Positions 44,671 to 52,046 of a stretch of 64,000 bases of DNA are shown in pieces (position 1 is the first letter of the stretch; every line of letters starts with the position of its first letter). This stretch comes from DASQBT01 sp963746955. Lineage in GTDB: Bacteria; Pseudomonadota; Gammaproteobacteria; Burkholderiales; Thiobacillaceae. Under the pieces are notes generated by a model that saw only the letters and a list, made by a program, of their open reading frames with translations, had not been told where the DNA came from and searched no databases. Position numbers and translations under genes: made by a program. The stretch lies in contig CAVVDR010000009.1 of assembly GCA_963746955.1 (NCBI GenBank), positions 124,001 to 188,000 of the forward strand, given 5' to 3'.

Positions 44671-45018
44671 GATCAATCTCCATTTAACGAAGTTTCGGGT
44701 TACCCCAAGGTCCGGAATGTCAGTCCAACAAAGCCTGCATCCTTCGTGTTCAGGTGTCTGGGCCCCAATTGGAAAAGCCCTACAACAAATTCGACCACCT
44801 TTGTATTCCGCGATGGTACATCCGGCAATCCGGGTAATGCCATCATCAGTATGGGTAGCCCCTACCTACCCAGATGGGCTATATACTTCCCACCCACACG
44901 GGTCACTTATTTTCACCAGCCAGTTCATGCAGACTTCACGCCTTCGAGACGTTCGCGCGGGCAGCGATTATCCCAAGAGGCCAGCTTGAATCCACCTACC
45001 GAGATCAGGCATATTAAT
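44671..45018. promoter_or_regulatory. Divergent dsr control region
   Basis: This 348-base gap must hold promoters for dsrA (-) and for the accessory operon (+). A perfect inverted repeat, TGGGTAG and CTACCCA with a 7-base spacer (44852-44872), lies near the middle. TATACT at 44882 is a possible -10 for the plus side without a good -35, which suggests an activator. No gene is visible here. Confidence 0.5.
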
Positions 45019-45267
45019 ATGGATGAGATTGAAATCAAACCCTTGCAGAAATTCACCGCCAGCCCTTACCGGCAGGAAATTGAACTGCAGCATGTCACCC
45101 ACCGGGCCGATTATGTCACCTTGCGGGTGAGAATCCGCGAAATTAAACGGTTCACCATTTTTGACATCGACGAGCGCACTGCCCGCTTGTGGGGCGAGGC
45201 AATGCTTAGTTGGGCCGATGCCCTGGGTAAAATCGGCGGCCAGGTTTCCACCGGAGATGAAAAATAG
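45019..45267 (+). CDS. Small protein of unknown function, first gene of dsr accessory operon
   Basis: The 82-residue product starts at the ATG at 45019 (TTG at 44985 also possible). It reads MDEIEIKPLQKFTASPYRQE, then DYVTLRVRIREIKRFTIFDI and ERTARLWGEAMLSWADALGK. There is no cysteine, signal peptide or membrane helix. I do not recognise a family with a known function. It faces away from dsrA and its stop overlaps the likely start of the Cas6-like gene, so a role linked to dsr is inferred from position. Confidence 0.65.
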   Translation: MDEIEIKPLQKFTASPYRQEIELQHVTHRADYVTLRVRIREIKRFTIFDIDERTARLWGEAMLSWADALGKIGGQVSTGDEK

Positions 45268-45920
45268 GCTGGCTATATGAGGATCACGCAGAGGCAGGGA
45301 ACATCGACGTCTCCGCTGTATCCGACGTCCATTTTGAGCTGGTTGGGCATGCCTTGCCGATTGATCATGGCTGGGTGCTGTACCAGGCACTGATCCCGCT
45401 CGCGCCCTGGATTGCCGGGGAGGACGCGCTCGGCATCCATCCGGTGCATGGCGCCAACACTGGGAGTGGTGAACTGATCTTGAATCGCAGGGCCAAACTG
45501 GTCATCCGTTGCCCGGCCAGCCGCCTGACAGATCTGGCCAGGCTTGAAGGGCGGGCATTTATGGTCGGCGGGCAAACCCTGAGCCTGGGCAAAAGCCGGG
45601 TCAAACCCCTGACCATGCATACACCGCTATACGCCCACACGGTCTGTACCGGCAGCGACGACGAAAGGACATTCACCCAGGATGTGATCCGCAGGCTGGA
45701 CGCGATGAACATCAACACCCGTTTCATATGCGGCAAGCCCCAAAAAGTTTTCGATGGTGAGAAAATGACGACAGGCTACAGCCTAATGCTGCATGGCCTG
45801 CCCATCGCGCATGCGATCCAGGTCCAGCAACAGGGACTGGGCCTGCACCGGAAGCTCGGGTGCGGGATATTCATCCCCCACAAATCCATTTCCGCAGTAG
45901 GCGCCCTGGACTCGCCCTGA
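45264..45920 (+). CDS. Orphan Cas6/Cmx6-like protein
   Basis: The reading frame resembles Cas6 proteins of the Cmx6 (type I-MYXAN) group, which cut CRISPR RNA. VHFELVGHALPIDHGWVLYQ, then PWIAGEDALGIHPVHGANTG, then LILNRRAKLVIRCPASRL follow that family, and the C-terminal glycine-rich loop is GLGLHRKLGCGIFIPHK. No ATG, GTG or TTG lies before the conserved N-terminal strand; the first TTG (45354) would remove it. An ATA at 45264 has GGAG 7 bases upstream and overlaps the TAG of the gene before, so AUA initiation, or a mutated start, is likely. No cas gene or CRISPR array is in the window. Its role here is unknown; RNA binding or processing is inference. Confidence 0.68.
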   Translation: MGWLYEDHAEAGNIDVSAVSDVHFELVGHALPIDHGWVLYQALIPLAPWIAGEDALGIHPVHGANTGSGELILNRRAKLVIRCPASRLTDLARLEGRAFMVGGQTLSLGKSRVKPLTMHTPLYAHTVCTGSDDERTFTQDVIRRLDAMNINTRFICGKPQKVFDGEKMTTGYSLMLHGLPIAHAIQVQQQGLGLHRKLGCGIFIPHKSISAVGALDSP

Positions 45921-45962
45921 GCGGTATCTACTTGTTCAATTTGACCTAAAGAGGAGAAGATC

Positions 45963-46295
45963 ATGGGAGTGATGTACAACGGTGAAGAACTGGAAACCGG
46001 CGAGGAGGATTTCCTGCTGGAGGCCGTTTACGATGACGAGATTTGTCCGATCCTGGCGGAGAGGGAAAAGATCACCCTGAACGATGATCACTGGTTTGTG
46101 ATCCGTTGGCTGCGCGAACAATACAAACAGCACGGTCACACCCCCAACTTTCGCAACATGCTCATCGCGTTGAAGGAAGAGGACGATAGCAAGGACTGGA
46201 AGACCCTGCTCTACACCCTCTTCCCGAATCAGCCCGCCCGCCAGGCCGTGCGCGTTGCCGGCCTGCCCAAGCCCTACGGCAAGGGCGGGTACTGA
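45963..46295 (+). CDS. Cysteine-less DsrC paralog (RspA-like)
   Basis: This 110-residue protein of the DsrC/TusE superfamily has VMYNGEELETGEEDFLLEAV, DDHWFVIRWLREQYKQHGHT and the arm QAVRVAGLPKPYGKGGY. The position of the inner cysteine is Val96 and the penultimate cysteine is lost, with Lys107 at the aligned site. The protein has a single Cys, in DEICPIL, elsewhere. Members lacking both arm cysteines have been called RspA and suggested to be regulatory. A good ribosome site (AGAGGAGAAG) precedes the ATG. It cannot carry sulfur on the arm as DsrC does. Confidence 0.88.
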   Translation: MGVMYNGEELETGEEDFLLEAVYDDEICPILAEREKITLNDDHWFVIRWLREQYKQHGHTPNFRNMLIALKEEDDSKDWKTLLYTLFPNQPARQAVRVAGLPKPYGKGGY

Positions 46296-46379
46296 TCAGG
46301 GATCAGAGGACAGGAACCAGGAATCAGATTCCCACCTGATACCCGATTCTCCAATCTGATTCCTGATTCCTGATACCTG
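46296..46379. repeat. GATCAGG/CTGATTCC inverted-repeat element before the sulfurtransferase gene
   Basis: Imperfect units such as GATCAGGGATCAG and GGAATCAGAT are answered by ATCTGATTCCTGATTCC in opposite orientation and a final CCTGATACCTGATG. The element fills the whole gap after the DsrC paralog and runs into the start ATG of the next gene, leaving no visible Shine-Dalgarno sequence. It looks like a small palindromic extragenic repeat. Confidence 0.6.
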
Positions 46380-47228
46380 ATGTACAACACCCTGATCAGC
46401 ACCGAGGAACTCGCGGCCCGTCTGGGAGATCCGCACTGGGTCATCATAGACTGCCGCTTCACCCTCAACGACCCGACAGTAGGGCGCAACGCGTATCAAA
46501 TAGCGCACATTCCCGGCGCGTTCTACGCCCACCTGGACGAAGACCTCGCGGGGCCCATCGGCGCGGGAACCGGGCGCCACCCCCTGCCTGATCCCAAAGT
46601 CTTGTCGGACAAGCTGTGCCGCTGGGGGGTGGGGATCAACAAACAGGTGGTGGTGTACGACGACAGCTACGGCTCCATCGCGGCGCGTATGTGGTGGTTG
46701 ATACGTTGGCTGGGCCATCCTTCGGTCGCGCTGATGGATGGCGGCTATCAGAAATGGGTACGGGAGAAACGGCCCATCACGACCGAAACCTGGGCCGCGC
46801 CCTCGCGCGGGGTGTGCCCCTCCCTGCCTGAGCGCAGTCAATGGCTTAGCGCCGAACAAGTATTCGCCAAGCTTGGAGGAAGCGATTTCAAGCTGCTTGA
46901 TGCGCGGCCGGAAACGCGTTTTTCCGGTGAAGTCGATACGATCGATCCAATCGCCGGGCACGTGCCCGGCGCGATCAACTGGCCGTTCGACGAGAACCTC
47001 GACATGGACGGAACCTTGCTGGCGCCCGAGGCCTTGCGCGAAATGTACCAGGCACTGCTGGATGGTACGGCGCCGGAAGAGGTGGTGCACATGTGCGGTT
47101 CCGGCGTCACTGCATGCCTCAGCTTGCTGGCCATGGAAGTCGCCGGGCTGCCCGGTTCCAAGTTGTATGCCGGATCGTGGAGCGAGTGGATCACCGACGC
47201 GACGCGCCCGATCGCCACAGGAGAATAA
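46380..47228 (+). CDS. Two-domain sulfurtransferase (3-mercaptopyruvate type)
   Basis: This 282-residue protein has two rhodanese domains. The first (IIDCRFTLNDPTVGRNAY, then HIPGAFYAHLDEDLAGP) lacks a catalytic Cys. The second has the active loop HMCGSGVTACLSLLA with Cys239; CGSGVT is typical of mercaptopyruvate sulfurtransferases rather than thiosulfate rhodaneses. It could load sulfane sulfur for the nearby Dsr relay. The start is fixed by similarity. No Shine-Dalgarno sequence is seen because a repeat element abuts the ATG, and translation may depend on coupling. Confidence 0.93.
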   Translation: MYNTLISTEELAARLGDPHWVIIDCRFTLNDPTVGRNAYQIAHIPGAFYAHLDEDLAGPIGAGTGRHPLPDPKVLSDKLCRWGVGINKQVVVYDDSYGSIAARMWWLIRWLGHPSVALMDGGYQKWVREKRPITTETWAAPSRGVCPSLPERSQWLSAEQVFAKLGGSDFKLLDARPETRFSGEVDTIDPIAGHVPGAINWPFDENLDMDGTLLAPEALREMYQALLDGTAPEEVVHMCGSGVTACLSLLAMEVAGLPGSKLYAGSWSEWITDATRPIATGE

Positions 47229-47231
47229 CCC

Positions 47232-47813
47232 ATGGCCATCCGAGTCAAGACCCAGTGGCACAACGATGGGGACGAACCGCGCGGACCCGAGGAAGTCGCC
47301 ACCGCCATCGCCACCAACGTGTGGAAGTTGGCGGACCTGGGTGTGATCAACCTGTCCAAGGCCGACTACGACATCATCACGCCACAGCGCGGTTTCACCA
47401 TCATCACCGAGTTCATTGCGTTCCTCGTACACATGACCGACCGGCTGGTATATGGCCGGCTCGACGATGAAGACCGGGCCGCCTTGATCAAACGCATGGT
47501 GATCCGACTCGCGGAAATCATGGAAGGCAACATCCATTCTGTGCTCGGCGACGATGATCACCCCTATCAGCAGGCCTTTATCGACAAGGTCAACCAGCGC
47601 ATCGCCGATTATTCCACTTTCGAATTCCCCGGCAACGAGCCAGGCTACGTGGAGCTGCGCTATTTGGGCAATGCCATGCGGGACATCATGGAGGGTTCGG
47701 ACCAGCCCTGGATCGTCGACCAGGTAAGGGAAATCGAGGTGCCGATCATGATGAAAGATATGAAGAAAACCATCGACGGCTTCTTCCCGACCGCCGGAAA
47801 CGAGGCGACGTGA
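47232..47813 (+). CDS. Helical protein of unknown function
   Basis: I do not recognise this 193-residue protein. It begins MAIRVKTQWHNDGDEPRGPE and is largely helical and acidic, for example VWKLADLGVINLSKADYDII and LIKRMVIRLAEIMEGNIHSV. It has no cysteine, signal peptide or clear membrane helix. It lies 3 bases after the sulfurtransferase gene and overlaps the dioxygenase gene by 4 bases, so it is coupled to both. A soluble partner of one of these enzymes is a reasonable guess. Confidence 0.75.
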   Translation: MAIRVKTQWHNDGDEPRGPEEVATAIATNVWKLADLGVINLSKADYDIITPQRGFTIITEFIAFLVHMTDRLVYGRLDDEDRAALIKRMVIRLAEIMEGNIHSVLGDDDHPYQQAFIDKVNQRIADYSTFEFPGNEPGYVELRYLGNAMRDIMEGSDQPWIVDQVREIEVPIMMKDMKKTIDGFFPTAGNEAT

Positions 47814-48697
47814 TCCCTCGTGGCAGCCCCTTTCATCCGGACAATGCCGCCGACTACCAGACCTGGCGCGCAGCCAAACTGTCGGGCTATCCGCAGTCCG
47901 CCGGTGAGTTGATCGTCGAAGTGGCAAACCCCAAGGCCCTCACCGCGGCCGAGCATGAAGCCCTGTTGGCACGCTGCAGAAAGACCAACATGGCGATCTA
48001 CGCCACCAATCAGGGCAATGCGCCGGACAAGAGCATACTGCTCGACATGGGGCGGCACTTCGGCCTCACCCGCCTGGACGCCAATTACCTGTCGGATGAA
48101 GATGCCATCAGCACCCTGACGGTCGCCGAAAAAGGCCATGTCAAAGGTGAGTTCATCCCTTATACGAACCGTCCCATACGTTGGCACACTGATGGCTATT
48201 ACAACGTTCCCGACCGGCGCATATGCGCAATGACCCTACACTGCGTGCAGCCGGCACCATCCGGCGGCGAAAATGCCATGTTGGACCACGAAATCGCCTA
48301 TCTCCTGCTGCGCGATGAAAACCCGGACTACATTCGCGCCCTGATGAGCGAAGATGTCATGACTATCCCGCCGCGCGAGAGCGAATCCGGAATCGCTCGG
48401 GCCGCGGAAACCGGCCCCGTGTTCGACATTCTGGAAGGCGGCCAACTCTACATGCGTTATACCGCGCGCACCAAGAGCATCGTATGGAAGCGGGATGAGA
48501 CTACCCAGACCGCCTTGGCCGTGCTTGAAAATTTACTTGCAGGCGATTCGCCCTACATGTTCAAGAACCGGCTGAACGCCGGCATGGGCTTGCTGTGCAA
48601 CAACGTGCTGCACGACCGGACCGGCTACATCGACAACCCTGAGGCGCCGCGCACGCTTTACCGGGGACGTTACATCGATCGCATCAGCGGAACCTGA
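47810..48697 (+). CDS. TauD/TfdA-like Fe(II)/2-oxoglutarate dioxygenase
   Basis: This 295-residue enzyme begins at a GTG overlapping the previous stop (GTGA). The metal motif HTD is in RPIRWHTDGYYNVPDRR, and the distal His is probably in NVLHDRTGYIDNPE, which also has an Arg for the co-substrate. TMHCVQPAPSGGENAMLDHE-like residues follow the motif. TauD enzymes desulfonate taurine; other members oxidise different compounds. With a sulfurtransferase upstream, an organosulfur substrate is possible but not shown. Confidence 0.86.
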   Translation: MIPRGSPFHPDNAADYQTWRAAKLSGYPQSAGELIVEVANPKALTAAEHEALLARCRKTNMAIYATNQGNAPDKSILLDMGRHFGLTRLDANYLSDEDAISTLTVAEKGHVKGEFIPYTNRPIRWHTDGYYNVPDRRICAMTLHCVQPAPSGGENAMLDHEIAYLLLRDENPDYIRALMSEDVMTIPPRESESGIARAAETGPVFDILEGGQLYMRYTARTKSIVWKRDETTQTALAVLENLLAGDSPYMFKNRLNAGMGLLCNNVLHDRTGYIDNPEAPRTLYRGRYIDRISGT

Positions 48698-48754
48698 TTT
48701 GAACTTCTTTCCGTCTAGGCCAATGATCTGATCATTCGCGACCAGGAGCCGCCC

Positions 48755-50230
48755 ATGCCACAACTGCTCGCCCTTTCCCGTGCCGCCCGTCTGGTTGGCG
48801 TCCCGCGCGCTGCCCTGCAAAAGCGGGTTCAGGAGGGAAGTCTGCACTCTTACGAGGGCATGATCTCGACCGACGAACTCCTGCAGGCTTATCCGGAAAT
48901 CAAGCTGGAAGATACGGGCATACTGGAAAAGACCACCCAGATCAAGCAGGAAGCGTTTGCCCGCCGGGTGCGCGACCGTTTGCTGCCTCCCAAGGAAGTG
49001 CTGGCCGAGCGCCTGTTCGAACAGAGCCGGGAACTGGCAGATGTCAAGATCCACCTCAAGCGATATCACTCACTGGTGATCGAAATGCAGGAGCAGTTGC
49101 AGGAACTGTCCCGGCAGGCGCCGGAGGCTGAACGGAAGAACCTGGCCGGGCTGGACGCCTGGCTGGAACAGCAGCTGCAAGCCGTACTGGACACCCAGGC
49201 TCCGAGTGCACTCGCCGTCATGGATGATATGCTGAGAGTCATGAGCGCCCACGTCACCATCCAGCCGAGCCGCCATGACTTCTTCGTGGAAGGCACCGAC
49301 ACCTTGCTCGAGGCCGCCCTCAAGTCCGGGCTCGCGCTCAACTATGGATGCAGCAGCGGCAACTGCGGCTTGTGCAAGGCCCGAGTGGTCGATGGACAGG
49401 TGCTCAAGACCAGGCACCATGACTATGTGCTGTCCGACGCGGAGAAACAGCAGGGATACTGCCTCATGTGCAGCTACACCGCCGTTTCAGACCTTACCAT
49501 AGAAGCCCTCGAAGCAAACTCGGCCAGTGACATCCCTTCCCAGGAACTCGTCGCCCGCGTCAAGGCCGTGTCCCCTTTGGGGCCGGACATGATGCTGCTG
49601 CATTTGCAGACACCGCGTTCCCACCGTCTGCGCTTTCTCGCCGGGCAAACCGTCACCCTGGGTCTGTCCGGCGCTGGCAGCGCGGAATTTCCCATTACCA
49701 CCTGTCCGTGCGATGATCGTAATCTGCAATTTCATATCGAGCGCGGCCAGGGCGGCGCATTCGGCGAGAAGGTGTTTGCGGGCTTAAGCAATACCGAGAG
49801 CGTGAGCGTGTATGGGCCGTGGGAAGATTACGACTACAAGGAAGATGGCCGGCATGAGATGTTGTTTCTGGCCTTCGGCCGGGGTTTTGGCCTGATCAAG
49901 AGCCTGATCGAGCACACGATGGCGCGGGAGTCGGCCAACGACATGCTACTGGTATGGGCGGGCTACCCACCCAACGGCCACTACATGGCCAACCTGTGCC
50001 GGGCCTGGACCGATGCCCTGGACAACTTCCGTTTCGACCCGGTGACAATTGCCGGGCAGAATCCGACCCTGGAAGCCGCCTGGACCGTGGACAAGCTGCT
50101 GGCCGATCATCCAGAGACGCGCAATTACGACATCTATCTGGCTGGGCCCGACCTATACGTTGGCCCTGCCGCGGAAAAATTCAAGGCCGCCGGTGTCGGC
50201 GACCAGCAACTTGTCGCGCTGGCGGTTTAG
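48755..50230 (+). CDS. HTH/coiled-coil/2Fe-2S ferredoxin/flavin reductase fusion
   Basis: This 491-residue protein is an unusual fusion. Residues 1-50 look like a small MerR- or excisionase-type helix-turn-helix (LSRAARLVGVPRAALQKRVQ). Residues 60-145 are a charged coiled coil. A plant-type 2Fe-2S domain follows near residues 165-250 (LNYGCSSGNCGLCKARVV, with the last ligand in GYCLMCSYTA). The rest is a ferredoxin-NAD reductase module (RFLAGQTVTLGLSG for FAD, LFLAFGRGFGLIKSLIEH for NAD). It could be a redox-sensing regulator or simply a reductase with an extra N-terminal domain for the dioxygenase upstream. Confidence 0.85.
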   Translation: MPQLLALSRAARLVGVPRAALQKRVQEGSLHSYEGMISTDELLQAYPEIKLEDTGILEKTTQIKQEAFARRVRDRLLPPKEVLAERLFEQSRELADVKIHLKRYHSLVIEMQEQLQELSRQAPEAERKNLAGLDAWLEQQLQAVLDTQAPSALAVMDDMLRVMSAHVTIQPSRHDFFVEGTDTLLEAALKSGLALNYGCSSGNCGLCKARVVDGQVLKTRHHDYVLSDAEKQQGYCLMCSYTAVSDLTIEALEANSASDIPSQELVARVKAVSPLGPDMMLLHLQTPRSHRLRFLAGQTVTLGLSGAGSAEFPITTCPCDDRNLQFHIERGQGGAFGEKVFAGLSNTESVSVYGPWEDYDYKEDGRHEMLFLAFGRGFGLIKSLIEHTMARESANDMLLVWAGYPPNGHYMANLCRAWTDALDNFRFDPVTIAGQNPTLEAAWTVDKLLADHPETRNYDIYLAGPDLYVGPAAEKFKAAGVGDQQLVALAV

Positions 50231-50257
50231 GCGGGCGCATATCTTTCGAGGAATACC

Positions 50258-50548
50258 ATGACTGAACAGACTACCGAAACCAACAGCGAACGCCGTATCC
50301 TGCGGGCAATGCGCAAGACCCTGACCAGCGTGGTCAAGGATGCCACCCCGCGTCCCGGCATGCCTGGTTTTCTGTCGGATGAAACCGTGGAGCAGATCCG
50401 CGATTGTCTGGGCATCATTTCCCTGCGCGAAAAGGAACTGGCCGACGCGCTGGAACTCACTCCCGCCAAGCCCATGTATCCGGACCAGGAGCGCACCGTC
50501 AAAGCGGTACAGATCAGGGCGCCGGGCAAAGGCGAAGGCAAGCATTAG
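50258..50548 (+). CDS. Small protein of unknown function (96 residues)
   Basis: The gene starts 27 bases after the reductase fusion with a GAGGAA ribosome site. The product is charged and helical: RRILRAMRKTLTSVVKDATP, then PGFLSDETVEQIRDCLGIIS and LREKELADALELTPAKPMYP. It has one Cys and no signal or membrane segment. I do not recognise a named family. Position suggests it belongs to the same transcript. Confidence 0.72.
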   Translation: MTEQTTETNSERRILRAMRKTLTSVVKDATPRPGMPGFLSDETVEQIRDCLGIISLREKELADALELTPAKPMYPDQERTVKAVQIRAPGKGEGKH

Positions 50549-50614
50549 AGTTGATCAGATTGTTTCCGACAAAGCTGCGACATGACCTCAACCTCTCATT
50601 CAGGATAAAGAACC

Positions 50615-51010
50615 ATGAGCCAATTCGGTTTTGACGTACAGACAACCGGTCCATTTGCCGCCGCGGTGGACAAGGTTACGGCCGCGCTGAAAAACGAAGG
50701 CTTTGGCGTGCTGACGGATATAGACGTGCAGGCCACACTGAAAGCCAAGTTGAACGTGGACGGCCGGCCTTACCGCATCCTCGGCGCCTGCAATCCGCCT
50801 CTGGCCCACCAGGCCTTGAGTGCCGACGCTGACGTCGGCCTGCTGCTTCCTTGCAACGTGGTAGTGCGGGAAGAGGCCGACGGCAAGATCACCGTTTCTT
50901 TCCTCGACCCCGACGTGATGGTGAAGCTGGTGGAGCATCCCGAGATACGCAAAGTGGCGGTCGAAGCCAAGGCCAGGCTGCTGCGCGTGCGGGACAGTCT
51001 GGCAGGTTGA
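50615..51010 (+). CDS. DUF302 family protein
   Basis: This 131-residue protein shows the DUF302 pattern: FAAAVDKVTAALKNEGFGVL, then DVQATLKAKLNVDGRPYRIL, GACNPPLAHQALSADADVGL and LLPCNVVVREEADGKITVSF. The two conserved Cys (GACNP and LPCNV) are present. No signal peptide is seen. DUF302 proteins are often found near sulfur oxidation genes and have no settled function; ligand or metal binding is plausible. Confidence 0.9.
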   Translation: MSQFGFDVQTTGPFAAAVDKVTAALKNEGFGVLTDIDVQATLKAKLNVDGRPYRILGACNPPLAHQALSADADVGLLLPCNVVVREEADGKITVSFLDPDVMVKLVEHPEIRKVAVEAKARLLRVRDSLAG

Positions 51011-51037
51011 GAAACCGCTGGCGGGCGCGCTGCGCGC

Positions 51038-52018
51038 ATGAAGCTGGTTGAAATCATTGCCGACGCAGGCAGCGCGGATACCATCCGCGCAATCTCGGTT
51101 AATTGCAAGGCCTACGATTTTCGTCCCGGGCAGATCGGGGCTGATGGATTACAGGCCATGCGGCTTCTGGTGGCCAATGATCAGGTGCAGAAGGTACTGG
51201 ATGCCTCTCAGAACGTGCTGGGCGCCCAAGTCGCGGCCCGCGTTCTGGTCATACCTGTCGAGGCAACGCTGCCTCTTCCAACTGAGGAGGAACGCCGCAA
51301 GGAGCACTCGGCCGCGGCGACACGTGAAGCCTTGTACGGTGAAGTTGCAAGAAATGCCCAGCTCAACCTGAATTTCTTGGTTCTCGTCGTGCTCTCGACC
51401 ATCGTCGCAGCCATCGGCCTGATCGAAAGCAACGTGGCGGTCATTATCGGCGCAATGGTCATCGCGCCGCTGCTCGGTCCTAACCTCGCACTCGGACTGG
51501 GCACTGCGCTGGGTGATCTAAATCTGATGCGAAGCGCGCTGCTCGTGACCACCGTTGGAGTAGGGATCGCCATCGCGCTGTCGGCGGCTATAGGCTTGAT
51601 CTGGCCATTCCCCCTCACCAGTCCAGAATTACTTGCGCGTACCGACGCAGGGCTGGACTCGGTGGCCCTGGCCCTCGCATCCGGAGCAGCGGCTGCGCTT
51701 TCGGTCACATCCGGCCTGTCCAGCGTGCTGGTCGGTGTGATGGTCGCCGTCGCGCTGCTTCCCCCCGCTGCAGCACTCGGCCTGACGCTTGGCCACGGTC
51801 AGGCCGGACTGGCAGCCGGCGCGGCGCTGCTGCTGGCCATCAACCTGGTGTGCGTCAACCTGGCAAGCAAACTGGTATTCCTGGTAAAGGGCATACGACC
51901 GCGCACCTGGTGGGAAAAGGAAAAGGCCAATCGCGCCATGACCGCTTACCTGGTGGTCTGGGTCCTGACCCTCGCCATCTTGCTGTTCGCCGTGTACGTC
52001 CGCGCGATCAAGCCCTAG
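51038..52018 (+). CDS. DUF389 (TIGR00341-type) membrane protein
   Basis: The 326-residue protein has a soluble N-terminal part (about 100 residues, MKLVEIIADAGSADTIRAIS) and several membrane helices: LVVLSTIVAAIGLIESNVAV, then IIGAMVIAPLLGPNLALGLG and VLVGVMVAVALLPPAAALGL. These are the DUF389 signatures. Its transport or sensing role is not known. It ends the plus-strand operon that starts divergent from dsrA and is convergent with ybaB. Confidence 0.88.
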   Translation: MKLVEIIADAGSADTIRAISVNCKAYDFRPGQIGADGLQAMRLLVANDQVQKVLDASQNVLGAQVAARVLVIPVEATLPLPTEEERRKEHSAAATREALYGEVARNAQLNLNFLVLVVLSTIVAAIGLIESNVAVIIGAMVIAPLLGPNLALGLGTALGDLNLMRSALLVTTVGVGIAIALSAAIGLIWPFPLTSPELLARTDAGLDSVALALASGAAAALSVTSGLSSVLVGVMVAVALLPPAAALGLTLGHGQAGLAAGAALLLAINLVCVNLASKLVFLVKGIRPRTWWEKEKANRAMTAYLVVWVLTLAILLFAVYVRAIKP

Positions 52019-52046
52019 CCAAGGCGTGAGTGCGCGTTTGCGGGGC

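Noticed and set aside
45354..45920. TTG at 45354 as the true start of the Cas6-like gene
   Set aside because: It would delete the conserved first beta strand, and no ribosome site precedes it; the upstream frame is open and family-like.
46296..46379. Insertion sequence or attachment site before the sulfurtransferase gene
   Set aside because: There is no transposase and no target duplication; it looks like a small palindromic repeat only.
44671..52018. A CRISPR array accompanying the Cas6-like gene
   Set aside because: I see no regularly spaced direct repeats in the region or elsewhere in the window.
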